Of a stretch of 64,000 nucleotides of DNA, positions 10,436 to 19,608 are shown in pieces. Below the pieces are notes generated by a model. That model made no database searches, was not told the origin of the DNA, and was given only the letters and a program-made list of their open reading frames with translations. Every line of letters begins with the position of its first letter. Within the stretch, counting starts at the first letter, position 1. The stretch lies in the NCBI RefSeq assembly GCF_900103485.1, contig NZ_FNHW01000001.1:717418-781417 (forward strand), written 5' to 3'. The translations under genes were made by a program, and so were the position numbers. Origin of the DNA: Fictibacillus solisalsi (GTDB lineage: Bacteria; Bacillota; Bacilli; Bacillales; Fictibacillaceae).

Positions 10436-10465
10436 AAAAAAAGCCCTTCACAGATTGTGAGGGGC
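10436..10465 (-). terminator. Terminator of yjzD
   Basis: On the minus strand a stem formed by 10456-10465 and 10443-10452 is followed by a run of T (plus-strand A at 10436-10442). It lies just downstream of the yjzD-like gene and ahead of the amidohydrolase gene. Confidence 0.8.
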
Positions 10466-10474
10466 TGCTTTTTA

Positions 10475-10666
10475 TTACTCTGCCGTTTCTGCTTCAGCGG
10501 GAAGTACGGCACCAATGATGATGACAAATACGGCAAATACAACACCGAAAACAGATGCAGTCGAAAATGTTGCAGAGTCATATTTTCCGCCCTGCATCGA
10601 TTCCAGTACGTAAAAAGCCATATTGCTAAGTAGTAAAGACCAGATGATTGTCCAGATATAACGCAT
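10475..10666 (-). CDS. yjzD: YjzD-like small membrane protein (DUF2929)
   Basis: A 63-residue protein with two predicted membrane helices (about residues 4-20 and 38-55), an MRYIWTIIWSLLLS start and an acidic C-terminus. This fits the DUF2929/YjzD family, which sits here in B. subtilis too. I prefer the ATG at 10666 because GAGGTG lies about six bases upstream. The in-frame GTG at 10675 would use up that ribosome site. Function is unknown. Confidence 0.75.
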   Translation of the reverse strand: MRYIWTIIWSLLLSNMAFYVLESMQGGKYDSATFSTASVFGVVFAVFVIIIGAVLPAEAETAE

Positions 10667-10837
10667 TTTGTTCACCTCAACTTTATGTAAACGACTTCTT
10701 CTTCTGATATAGTAACAAAAAATAAAGATTTTGTCTTTAAATCTTTAAGGAAATCATTTGAGAATAGGCATATCCCTTCTCCAGTTTCACAAAACGGACA
10801 TAGTATAAGTAAGAAAATTTTGGATGAGGGGAGAAAA

Positions 10838-11578
10838 GTGAGCATCGAAGAGAGGAATTTCCGCTTAGATGGACAATGGAATACGATACATCTTCCTGAA
10901 CAGCCAAACGGTTTTGCTGTCATGATATTTGGCGATTGCAATCATTTCGTAGATCAACAGACAAGTTTGTGGAAACAAAACAAGGATCGGTTTGAACTTA
11001 TTCAAACGCTCAAGCAACAAGGCTATACCGTATTTTATTCCAATCTATATGGAAGAAATTGGGGTAACCAGGAAGCGGTAACTTTAGCAAGAAGAGTTTA
11101 CCGTTATGTCATAAAATATGAAATTCTTAATTCATCTATTCATATTTTGGCGGAGGGTATGGGTGCGCTCGCAGCAATTGATTTTATAAATGACATGGAA
11201 GGGTCCATACGTTCTGCGGTTTTTCTTAATCCGTGCCTGAATCTTAAAAGCCATTTCCAGCAGGAGAAAAAGAACAAATTATTTTTAAAAAGAATCCGTA
11301 AAGAAATTAGCCAGGCCTACGGGGTTAATGAGCAAAAAATGGACGAATTTTTGGAAAGAACAGTAGCGCGTTTTACATTAAAACATGAAGTGCCGGTTAA
11401 AATTTTTCATGATGCAACGGGCACGGTTTATCCCTTTAAAGATCACAGCCGACCATTTGAAGCATCCTGCCTTGAAAAAGGATATGCTATTTCCCTGACT
11501 ATACAAATGAGCAGTAAAAGTCAGGAAAAATTTCTGGCCGTGCCTCGGTTTTTCAGATTATATGAATCCATCCTGTAG
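10838..11578 (+). CDS. YjaU-like alpha/beta-hydrolase-fold protein, probably non-catalytic
   Basis: A 246-residue protein at the yjaU position of B. subtilis. It has the pattern of an alpha/beta hydrolase: an early FAVMIFGDC strand, then HILAEGMGALAAIDF, the place where the nucleophile elbow G-x-S-x-G would lie. Here that site reads AEGMG, with Gly in place of the serine, so ordinary hydrolase chemistry is unlikely. The GTG at 10838 with GAGGGGAG just upstream is my start; a TTG/ATG further upstream lacks a site. A matching aspartate/histidine pair is not obvious. Function is unknown. Confidence 0.6.
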   Translation: MSIEERNFRLDGQWNTIHLPEQPNGFAVMIFGDCNHFVDQQTSLWKQNKDRFELIQTLKQQGYTVFYSNLYGRNWGNQEAVTLARRVYRYVIKYEILNSSIHILAEGMGALAAIDFINDMEGSIRSAVFLNPCLNLKSHFQQEKKNKLFLKRIRKEISQAYGVNEQKMDEFLERTVARFTLKHEVPVKIFHDATGTVYPFKDHSRPFEASCLEKGYAISLTIQMSSKSQEKFLAVPRFFRLYESIL

Positions 11579-11677
11579 CAATTTGCTGCAGGATTTTTTG
11601 TGAAAATCGATTGAGATGCATACTCAGCGGGATGAAAAATACGATATAGAGAGAGAAAAAGAACGGAGGAGCATTTG

Positions 11678-12574
11678 ATGAAACGTGCTGTCGTTACAGG
11701 AGCCGCGGGATTTATTGGCTCACATTTGTGCACAAAGCTGCTGGAAGATGAGATCGAAGTAATTGGAATTGATTCGGCGCGGTCAACAGAGAAGTTGGAT
11801 TATATTGGCCGTCATGCAAGTTTTGAACTGATCAACGAGCCCGTGGAACAAGTGGATTTAAAGAAAATCATTAAAAAAGCTGATACCGTCTTTCATCTGG
11901 CATGCGGTATCCATCCAAATGAAGAATGGAATGACATAGAAGATAAGGTGAAGCAGCATATTCAATCCACCAGGAGCCTGATCCAGGCGATACCTTCGAA
12001 AACAGTCAAGCTCATCTATGCATCATCCTATGATGTGTATGGAAAAAAAACAGGAAAAGTGACAGAAACCTCTTCAACCAATCCAGAAACCTTATTTGGC
12101 CTCATTAAGCTGACAGAAGAAAATTATATTCGTATGGCAGCAGCAAACCACCCGGTTTCTTACATTATTCTTCGCTTTCCCACGATATATGGTCCCTGGC
12201 AGCCATCGGAAATGACTTTCCAACAAATCATCAATGTTAACGAGCAGGACCGGGACACCATGAACATCCGAAAAGATTCTATAACCGAGGATGCCATTTA
12301 TGTGGACGATGCCGTACGTGCATTATGCCTGGCAGCTGAAAAAGGAGAAAAACGGACCATTTATAATATAGGAAGCGGCACAAACGGTGAGTGGCGGAAG
12401 GGGTTAAAACTGCTCTCCATAAAAGAAGAGGACTTTCCAAAGGAAAAAAGGAACATGGTGGTTGTCGGTGAAAAAGCTCAACAGGAATTAGGATTTCATT
12501 CAGACATTCACATTGAAGAGGGGATAAAAAGACAAATACAGCATACTAGACAATGGAGAAAGAATGAAGGATGA
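11678..12574 (+). CDS. NAD(P)-binding extended SDR with altered active site
   Basis: A 298-residue member of the NAD-dependent epimerase/dehydratase family. It has the TGAAGFIGSH dinucleotide loop (7-16), FHLACG, the SSYDVYG strand, and the C-terminal YVDDAVRAL and YNIGSG segments. The active-site Tyr-x3-Lys reads Phe140-Gly-Leu-Ile-Lys144, so the proton-relay tyrosine is missing. GGAGGA precedes ATG 11678 by seven bases; a TTG one codon earlier is also possible. It lies between the yjaU-like gene and med. Substrate is unknown, and a binding or regulatory role is possible. Confidence 0.75.
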   Translation: MKRAVVTGAAGFIGSHLCTKLLEDEIEVIGIDSARSTEKLDYIGRHASFELINEPVEQVDLKKIIKKADTVFHLACGIHPNEEWNDIEDKVKQHIQSTRSLIQAIPSKTVKLIYASSYDVYGKKTGKVTETSSTNPETLFGLIKLTEENYIRMAAANHPVSYIILRFPTIYGPWQPSEMTFQQIINVNEQDRDTMNIRKDSITEDAIYVDDAVRALCLAAEKGEKRTIYNIGSGTNGEWRKGLKLLSIKEEDFPKEKRNMVVVGEKAQQELGFHSDIHIEEGIKRQIQHTRQWRKNEG

Positions 12575-12603
12575 AAAAGGGGAATTTTGTTTCCCTTTTT
12601 TTT
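12574..12603 (+). terminator. Terminator after the SDR gene
   Basis: AAAAAGGGGAA (12574-12584) pairs with TTTCCCTTTTT, then continues in T to 12603. It overlaps the final base of the preceding stop codon and separates it from med. Confidence 0.7.
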
Positions 12604-12637
12604 ATTCCTTCCATTATACTAGTTTAGGGGGATGACC

Positions 12638-12751
12638 GTGACGATAGAATGGGATGTGTTCGTGAACCATGAAGATCTTACAAGGGCTATTGGTGGCATG
12701 TTTGCTGGCCGCACTGACTGGATGTCAGGAAAAAAGGGAAGGAAAACTTAA
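12638..12751 (+). CDS. Candidate 37-codon leader gene overlapping the start of med
   Basis: A GTG at 12638 is preceded by AGGGGG at good spacing and opens a 37-codon frame (begins MTIEWDVFVNHEDLTR, ends GKKGRKT) that runs across the med start codon at 12669 in another frame. The med ATG itself has no convincing ribosome site. The arrangement resembles a translational-coupling or attenuation leader. I see no recognisable domain, and it may not encode a stable protein. Confidence 0.35.
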   Translation: MTIEWDVFVNHEDLTRAIGGMFAGRTDWMSGKKGRKT

Positions 12752-13634
12752 AAATGCAGGGCTGTTCGTACAGGATACCATTAATGATCAAGGCTGGGCT
12801 GACCAGGGATACAAAGGCCTGATCAAGATCCAGGATACATACGGAAATGAAGTTGTATATAAAGAAAAAATGCAAATGAAAGGAAAAGTTAAGAAGGCAG
12901 TCAAAGAATTTCAAAAGGATGACGTCAATCTTGTTTTTGGACACGGGAAAATTTATGCTGATTTATTCAGTCAGATCAGCAAAGATTATCCGAAGATGCA
13001 CTTTGTGAGCTTTAACGGCGAGGTGACAGGTAAAAATACGACAAGCATTCATTTTAAATCGTATGCGATGGGGTTTTTTGCCGGAATGGTTGCTGCAAAA
13101 ATGAGCCACTCCAACCACCTGGGTGTGATCGCCGCTCAGGAATGGCAGCCTGAAATCAAAGGATTTGCCGAAGGGGCCCATTTTCAAAAAAAAGATATCA
13201 CTGTCGATACCCAAGTGATGCACAGCTGGAGCGATAAGGATCGAGCGATTGCTTCATTCAAGCGAATGGCCGCTCAGGGTGCAGATGTTTTTTATCCGAC
13301 TGGTGACGATTATACTGTACCGGTAATTGATGAAGTGAAAAAGAAGGCATTATATGCCATCGGATATGTAACGGATCAATCAGATTTGGGTCGTGGTACG
13401 GTATTGACAAGTACGGTGCAAAACGTAGAATATGTATATAAATCTGTTGCTGGACAGCATGATGCTGGAAAGCTTGAGACCGGTAATCTTCAATATGGCT
13501 TCAAGGAAAAAGCCATTACAATGGGGCGTTTCAGTCCCCGGGTGCCTTCTGCATTTCAAAAAGAGATCAGGAAGGGCATTGAAGAGTATAAAAAAACCGG
13601 AAAACTCCCCAACGGAAAATTCAGTCGAGATTGA
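12669..13634 (+). CDS. med: Med: BMP-family lipoprotein, competence regulator
   Basis: Med is a positive regulator of comK expression in B. subtilis and belongs to the basic membrane protein (BMP/PnrA) substrate-binding family. The 321-residue protein has a lipoprotein signal with lipobox LTGC (Cys19), then DTINDQGWADQGYKGL, and GVIAAQEWQPEIKGF and AIGYVTDQSDLG typical of Med. It is expected on the outer face of the membrane. comZ follows 17 bases later, as in B. subtilis. The ATG at 12669 lacks a clear Shine-Dalgarno site and sits inside an overlapping small frame, which may couple its translation. Confidence 0.9.
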   Translation: MKILQGLLVACLLAALTGCQEKREGKLKNAGLFVQDTINDQGWADQGYKGLIKIQDTYGNEVVYKEKMQMKGKVKKAVKEFQKDDVNLVFGHGKIYADLFSQISKDYPKMHFVSFNGEVTGKNTTSIHFKSYAMGFFAGMVAAKMSHSNHLGVIAAQEWQPEIKGFAEGAHFQKKDITVDTQVMHSWSDKDRAIASFKRMAAQGADVFYPTGDDYTVPVIDEVKKKALYAIGYVTDQSDLGRGTVLTSTVQNVEYVYKSVAGQHDAGKLETGNLQYGFKEKAITMGRFSPRVPSAFQKEIRKGIEEYKKTGKLPNGKFSRD

Positions 13635-13651
13635 GCGCAGGAGGAAGTCCA

Positions 13652-13831
13652 ATGAATCAGGAATTGAATATGCAGTTTATGCAAATTGCCATGAAGCATT
13701 TGCCAGAAGGAAAAGAGCTTTTGGAGAAAAAAGGAGTAGAATTGTCCATGGAGGATATCCAGCCTATGCTGAATCTTCTTCTGAAAGTCATGAACGATGC
13801 ATATGAACTCGGAAAACAAAATCAAGAATAA
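13652..13831 (+). CDS. comZ: ComZ competence regulator
   Basis: A 59-residue protein with FMQIAMKHLPEGKELLEK and GVELSMEDIQPMLNL, the ComZ pattern. In B. subtilis ComZ represses the comG operon and is co-transcribed with med, as here. Start ATG 13652 follows AGGAGG (13639-13644) by seven bases. The gene ends in a strong hairpin. Confidence 0.88.
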   Translation: MNQELNMQFMQIAMKHLPEGKELLEKKGVELSMEDIQPMLNLLLKVMNDAYELGKQNQE

Positions 13832-13847
13832 CGTTTGTCAGTAAAGT

Positions 13848-13878
13848 AAAAGAGCCAACTTCACTTGTTGGCTCTTTT
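13848..13878. terminator. Bidirectional terminator comZ / yppG-like
   Basis: AAAGAGCCAAC (13849-13859) pairs with GTTGGCTCTTT (from 13867), flanked by A and T runs. It serves comZ on plus and the convergent yppG-like gene on minus. Confidence 0.9.
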
Positions 13879-14170
13879 ACTTTTTCCTGAAAGCCGTAAA
13901 CAGAGGTGAAACCTGCTGTGCAACTTTCACGGTCTGATCGATGACAGCCATCAGCTTGTTGTAATCAAAATTCCCGTCGTTTGTCCGGAAGGCACTGATT
14001 AAAGGATTCGGCCTTGGGAAAGGCTGGCGGTAGGCCATTGGGATAAAAGGCGGCTCGCTGGGTGGAGGCGGCTGTTCCCTTGTTTGCCGGGGGGGTGGAA
14101 ATGGGTGTCTGGCTTGCATGGCCGATCTTTGCCGCATCGGGGAGGGCAGCCCATTGCGAGGAAAATTCAC
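13877..14170 (-). CDS. YppG-like protein
   Basis: A 97-residue protein with a Pro/Arg-rich N-terminal half (FPPPRQTREQPPPPSEPP) and a conserved C-terminal part FRTNDGNFDYNKLMAVIDQ that resembles the YppG family of Bacillus. It starts at GTG 14170, with AGGAGT about eight bases upstream. A longer upstream frame to 14266 has no ribosome site. B. subtilis has the small gene yjzB at this position, which may correspond. Function is unknown; the low-complexity composition suggests a coat or surface-associated protein. Confidence 0.65.
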   Translation of the reverse strand: MNFPRNGLPSPMRQRSAMQARHPFPPPRQTREQPPPPSEPPFIPMAYRQPFPRPNPLISAFRTNDGNFDYNKLMAVIDQTVKVAQQVSPLFTAFRKK

Positions 14171-14259
14171 ATGTACCACTCCTGTATTCAGACTGATAAG
14201 CTCTATATATAATATGTCTGGATGAATAGATGGTGTGTTGTCCCATGTAATCAGCATAC

Positions 14260-14288
14260 TGGACAAAAAATGAAAAATAAATTAAAAT
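14260..14288 (+). promoter_or_regulatory. SigA-type promoter of fabH-fabF
   Basis: TGGACA (14260-14265), a 17-base spacer, and TAAAAT (14283-14288). The FapR-type dyad begins at the last base of the -10 box, an arrangement suited to repression. Confidence 0.6.
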
Positions 14289-14304
14289 TAGTACCAGGTC
14301 TTAA
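14288..14304. promoter_or_regulatory. FapR-type operator of fabH-fabF
   Basis: The 17-base dyad TTAGTACCAGGTCTTAA matches the known FapR operator pattern of Bacillus fatty-acid genes. A close relative lies ahead of fabI at 46009-46025. FapR represses these promoters and is released by malonyl-CoA or malonyl-ACP. Confidence 0.8.
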
Positions 14305-14367
14305 AAATTGATACTAAACCAAATGCAGAAAGAAACAACATAAAAATATGGATAAAGGGGTAATAAC

Positions 14368-15300
14368 ATGAATGCTGGAATAATAGGTTTAGGTGCTTAT
14401 GTCCCTGAAAAAGTGTTAACCAATTTTGATCTTGAAAAAATGGTGGACACCAGCGATGAATGGATTCGCACCCGTACTGGAATTGAAGAGCGAAGAATTG
14501 CGGCAGATGATGTTAATACATCACATATGTCAGAACAGGCAGCAAGGGAAGCTTTGGAAAATGCCGGGCTGAATGCAGAAGAGCTTGATCTAATCATCGT
14601 TGCCACCGTAACGCCTGATTCCCCATTTCCTTCTGTGGCTTGCTTGATCCAGGAAAGATTGGGAGCAGTTCATGCTGTAGCGATGGATATTAGTGCGGCA
14701 TGTTCAGGATTTATGTACGGCATGGTGATGGCGAAACAATTTATTGAATCTGACACCTATAAAAATGTATTAGTGGTGGGAGCTGAAAAGCTGTCCAAGA
14801 TAACCGATTGGAATGACAGAAATACAGCTGTATTATTTGGTGATGGAGCGGGAGCTGCAGTTATGTCCAAAGTATCTGAAGGAAGAGGAATTCTGTCCTT
14901 TGAACTGGGATCTGACGGCAGAGGCGCTAAACACCTGTACCAGGATGAGTACCTTCATATGAATGGGCGCGAGGTATTTAAATTTGCGGTACGCCAAATG
15001 GGTGAGTCCTCCATGAATGTGGTTGAAAAGGCAGGACTGACAAAAGATGATGTTGATTACCTTATCCCACATCAGGCCAACATCCGTATCATGGAAGCAT
15101 CTCGTGAGCGGCTGGAGCTGCCAAAAGAAAAAATGGCAGTAACGGTTAATAAATATGGAAACACATCATCTGCTTCCATTCCTATGGCTATTTCTGATGC
15201 CTTAAAAAATGGTAAGATAAAAGATGATGACTTGCTTGTCCTCGTTGGATTTGGCGGCGGCCTGACATGGGGTGCCGTTGCGCTCCGATGGGGAAGATAG
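14368..15300 (+). CDS. fabH: Beta-ketoacyl-ACP synthase III FabH
   Basis: FabH condenses branched or straight acyl-CoA primers with malonyl-ACP to start fatty-acid synthesis. The 310-residue protein has the complete catalytic triad: Cys112 in DISAACSGF, His235 in IPHQAN and Asn265 in KYGNTSS, plus the C-terminal [17 protein letters not shown] precedes the ATG. It corresponds to fabHA of B. subtilis, with fabF 43 bases downstream. Confidence 0.96.
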   Translation: MNAGIIGLGAYVPEKVLTNFDLEKMVDTSDEWIRTRTGIEERRIAADDVNTSHMSEQAAREALENAGLNAEELDLIIVATVTPDSPFPSVACLIQERLGAVHAVAMDISAACSGFMYGMVMAKQFIESDTYKNVLVVGAEKLSKITDWNDRNTAVLFGDGAGAAVMSKVSEGRGILSFELGSDGRGAKHLYQDEYLHMNGREVFKFAVRQMGESSMNVVEKAGLTKDDVDYLIPHQANIRIMEASRERLELPKEKMAVTVNKYGNTSSASIPMAISDALKNGKIKDDDLLVLVGFGGGLTWGAVALRWGR

Positions 15301-15343
15301 AAGATAAAAGCTGACTATTCTTCAAAGGAGAGTTGTATTAACA

Positions 15344-16582
15344 ATGAAAAGACGCGTAGTAATCACAGGAATGGGAGCCATTTCTCCCCTTGGAAATAGT
15401 GTAGAAGAAACCTGGAACCGAATCATTGCCGGTGAATCCGGTGTAGGTCCATTAACTCGCCGGGACGCGGAAAAATTCCCGGTAAAAGTTGCTGCCGAAG
15501 CAACAGAATTTGATCCACATGAATATATGGACCGTAAGGAAGCAAGGAAAATGGACCGCTTTACTCAATTTGCCATCGCTGCGTCAAAAATGGCGGTAGC
15601 CGATGCCGGCCTTGATATCACAGACGAAATCGCACCTCGTGTCGGAGTGTGGATCGGTTCCGGTATTGGCGGCATGGACACACATGAAGAGCAGTTCCGC
15701 ATCTTTGAGAAAAAGGGATACCGCAGGGTCAGTCCGTTTTTCGTACCGATGATGATCCCGGATATGGCAGCAGGCCAGGTTTCCATCATGCTTGGTGCTA
15801 AAGGAATGAATTCTTGTACTGTAACGGCTTGTGCTTCAGGGGCCAACTCTATTGGCGATGCATTTAAAGTCATTCAGCGTGGAGATGCAGATGCCATGAT
15901 TTGCGGAGGAACGGAAGCACCAATTACAGATATGGCGCTTGCCGGCTTCTGTCAGGCTGGCGCATTGTCCTATAATGAAGATCCTGCCACTGCAAGTCGT
16001 CCGTTTGATGCAAACCGCAGCGGGTTTGTCATTGGTGAGGGTGCAGGAATTCTGGTTCTTGAAGACCTTGAATTTGCAAAAAAACGCGGAGCCAAGATTT
16101 ATGCTGAAATCGTAGGATATGCCGGAACAGGAGATGCATACCACATTACGGCACCAGCTCCTGGCGGGGAAGGCGGCGTCCGTGCAATGACTCAGGCTGT
16201 ACAGGACAGCGGACTGGCACCTGAAGAAATCGACTATATCAACGCGCACGGAACGAGCACTGATTATAATGATAAGTTTGAGACCATGGCCATCAAGGAA
16301 GTCTTTGGTGAGCATGCACACAAACTGGCTGTGAGCTCCACTAAGTCCATGACAGGACACCTGTTGGGAGCAGCAGGTGGAATCGAAGCGATTTTCTCAG
16401 TAAAATCCATTCAGGATGGAATTATCCCGCCTACGATTAATTATGAAACACCAGATCCGGAATGTGATTTGGATTATGTACCAAACGAAGCCAGAAAAGC
16501 GGAAGTGAATACCGTTTTAAGTAATTCTTTGGGCTTTGGCGGGCATAATGCTACCCTGATCTTTAAAAAATACAGCGAATAA
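15344..16582 (+). CDS. fabF: Beta-ketoacyl-ACP synthase II FabF
   Basis: FabF elongates acyl-ACP by condensation with malonyl-ACP. The 412-residue enzyme has the Cys-His-His triad: Cys163 in TVTACASGA, His301 in NAHGTST and His338 in [21 protein letters not shown] lies upstream of the ATG. Second gene of the fabH-fabF operon, ended by a strong hairpin. It should share FapR control with fabH. Confidence 0.96.
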   Translation: MKRRVVITGMGAISPLGNSVEETWNRIIAGESGVGPLTRRDAEKFPVKVAAEATEFDPHEYMDRKEARKMDRFTQFAIAASKMAVADAGLDITDEIAPRVGVWIGSGIGGMDTHEEQFRIFEKKGYRRVSPFFVPMMIPDMAAGQVSIMLGAKGMNSCTVTACASGANSIGDAFKVIQRGDADAMICGGTEAPITDMALAGFCQAGALSYNEDPATASRPFDANRSGFVIGEGAGILVLEDLEFAKKRGAKIYAEIVGYAGTGDAYHITAPAPGGEGGVRAMTQAVQDSGLAPEEIDYINAHGTSTDYNDKFETMAIKEVFGEHAHKLAVSSTKSMTGHLLGAAGGIEAIFSVKSIQDGIIPPTINYETPDPECDLDYVPNEARKAEVNTVLSNSLGFGGHNATLIFKKYSE

Positions 16583-16590
16583 GAGTAAAA

Positions 16591-16621
16591 GATGGTTGAC
16601 CGCAATCAACCATCTTTTTTT
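16591..16621 (+). terminator. Terminator of fabH-fabF
   Basis: GATGGTTGA (16591-16599) pairs with TCAACCATC (16606-16614), followed by seven T. Confidence 0.92.
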
Positions 16622-16713
16622 ATTTGCTCTAGATAATTCTTCTTACAAAAGAATAATTTGGACAACCTCTGACTATACTGTTTTTAACAAAATCGGTAAG
16701 TGAGGGGTAGCAA

Positions 16714-17460
16714 ATGTTATATTTACGAGATGTTTGGGTGAATTGGTTTGAAGGTGAAGAAAATGGCTATAACGTTTGTGAGTTTCATGAGTGGAGGAAG
16801 GACGATTTCATCGAGCTTTTGGATCAGGTGCCAATTGTTAAAATAGAGTCTTCACTGTTTCACTACATCGAAAACGAACTCAGCGATCTTCCAGACTCCC
16901 TTTTAGATGAAGTACACCAGAAAGCATACGTGAGGAAAAACAACCAGAGAGTTCAACTGGACCATTGCTTTATCATCACTGATGAAATGAAAACCATGGT
17001 GATAGATACAATGGGCTACCGTATTCCCATCCGAAAAAGCAGGCTGATTCCAAGGCAGGAACAGCTCGTGTATGAAATGGCAGAGCAAATGGAGACCGTT
17101 TCTTACACGTTTACTCCGGATATAAAAGAAAAAGAGCATCATATTCTTTCGCCTGAGCCGGTTATGATGAGAGGACTTACAAGAAAAGAGCGTCAGCTGA
17201 AACAGCTTTTGTTCATGTTGCTTGACCAGCTGCATACGACCCAGAATGTCGCAGAGGTGAGATACTGGTATACCGAGTGGATGCCTGAAGAGTATATGAA
17301 AATCCAATCGATGGAATTTGAAGAAGCATGGGCGGCGTTGTATGCGGAAATCAAGGACGGCTGGAGCAATCAGCATTACGCCATTTGCGAACGGCTTGTA
17401 AAAGGGCAGCCCTACTTTGAAAAGATTTGGGAACTCGAAAATGGAACTCATGTAAACTAA
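16714..17460 (+). CDS. yjbA: YjbA family protein (UPF0736/DUF3603)
   Basis: A 248-residue protein starting [20 protein letters not shown], which matches the YjbA family found next to trpS in B. subtilis. It is soluble and acidic, with no signal peptide or membrane helix, and aromatic-rich ([13 protein letters not shown]). GTGAGGGG lies upstream of the ATG. It is single-gene and convergent with trpS. No biochemical function is known. Confidence 0.88.
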   Translation: MLYLRDVWVNWFEGEENGYNVCEFHEWRKDDFIELLDQVPIVKIESSLFHYIENELSDLPDSLLDEVHQKAYVRKNNQRVQLDHCFIITDEMKTMVIDTMGYRIPIRKSRLIPRQEQLVYEMAEQMETVSYTFTPDIKEKEHHILSPEPVMMRGLTRKERQLKQLLFMLLDQLHTTQNVAEVRYWYTEWMPEEYMKIQSMEFEEAWAALYAEIKDGWSNQHYAICERLVKGQPYFEKIWELENGTHVN

Positions 17461-17467
17461 AAACAAC

Positions 17468-17494
17468 AAAACCTCCGCTTTATGCGGAGGTTTT
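17468..17494. terminator. Bidirectional terminator yjbA / trpS
   Basis: AAAACCTCCGC (17468-17478) pairs with GCGGAGGTTTT (17484-17494) between the convergent genes. Confidence 0.9.
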
Positions 17495-17500
17495 CTTCTG

Positions 17501-18801
<1,301 letters not shown>

Positions 18802-18807
18802 AAAAAT

Positions 18808-18836
18808 AGTATATAAAAATTACAATAGAATTGCAA
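18808..18836 (-). promoter_or_regulatory. SigA-type promoter of trpS
   Basis: Read on the minus strand: TTGCAA (18836-18831), a spacer of 17, then TATACT (18813-18808). Transcription would begin near 18801, just ahead of the T-box stem I. It overlaps the last codons of the upstream membrane-protein gene. Confidence 0.7.
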
Positions 18837-19188
18837 CCAGACTAGAAAAAACAAACAATACAGCTCCGGAACAAAGCAGAGGAAAGATAAAATTGCCAGA
18901 TACCCGTTCGGACAGGCTGAAGTTTGAGGCTTCTTCCTGGCTCTCTGCGTACTCGGCTGACTTCGAGAATGATTTCACCACTTTTTTGACCGTCTTTGAA
19001 AAAAGGTCGAAGAATCCGCCTTTAACAACAAATAACACTAAGCCGATCAGGACCAGAGCAAGTCCCGCCATAAAAAGGTTGTCCACCACATGAATGAGAT
19101 GAAGCTTTTTATCAGATAAAAATTCAATGATAAGTGATAGTACAACAGACCCTGCGGTTAATAGTGCTGAAGCCAAAAAACGTGACAT
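18820..19188 (-). CDS. DUF3899-like membrane protein
   Basis: A 122-residue protein with predicted helices at about 5-25, 38-60 and 100-120, and a charged segment between the last two (KTVKKVVKSFSKSAEYAESQEEAS). This resembles the small DUF3899 family of Bacillaceae. GGAGTAAATCG precedes the ATG. It lies upstream of trpS on the same strand, but trpS has its own promoter and leader. Function is unknown. Confidence 0.65.
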   Translation of the reverse strand: MSRFLASALLTAGSVVLSLIIEFLSDKKLHLIHVVDNLFMAGLALVLIGLVLFVVKGGFFDLFSKTVKKVVKSFSKSAEYAESQEEASNFSLSERVSGNFIFPLLCSGAVLFVFSSLVAILL

Positions 19189-19608
19189 CGATTTACTCCC
19201 ATCATTTTCAGATTCATAGCTGTATTATCTATTTTACCATGAACACAAGACCGGAGCACACTACTTTATACCTATAAATTTTCCGGCCGTTTATTGAAAG
19301 AGAGTGCATATAGGTTCAGAGTTATTAGAAAATATAAAAAACGACGGGTAAGAAAGGAGGATATTTTACAGATTTTGTTGGAATTTATTGGATAGGGGAA
19401 GGGAGGAAAACGCTGGACGTGTATAGGAATTTAGTCCTATTTTTTGTTAAAGAAACGTAAATAAATTGGGCTTTTTGTAAAAGTCGTAAAAAAAAGTATA
19501 TGCATAATAGTATGAAAACTTGTATAATACGAATGTGGGCAAAATGTCTGATAATTCACGAAGCTTTGGCTCACTAATTAGGTAAACAGAAAAAGGGGAG
19601 GTCAATCA
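19189..19608. other. 420-base intergenic region ahead of the opp operon
   Basis: No gene of convincing size. A TATAAT lies at 19523-19528, a plausible -10 for oppA, but I find no good -35 at 16-18 bases. Two GGAGG-like sites near 19357 and 19403 precede only very short frames (6-14 codons). I see no recognisable riboswitch. Confidence 0.5.

Noticed and set aside
15836-16360. 174-codon minus-strand open frame in fabF
   Set aside because: Antisense shadow of a strongly conserved gene; Cys/Ser-rich composition is typical of such frames.
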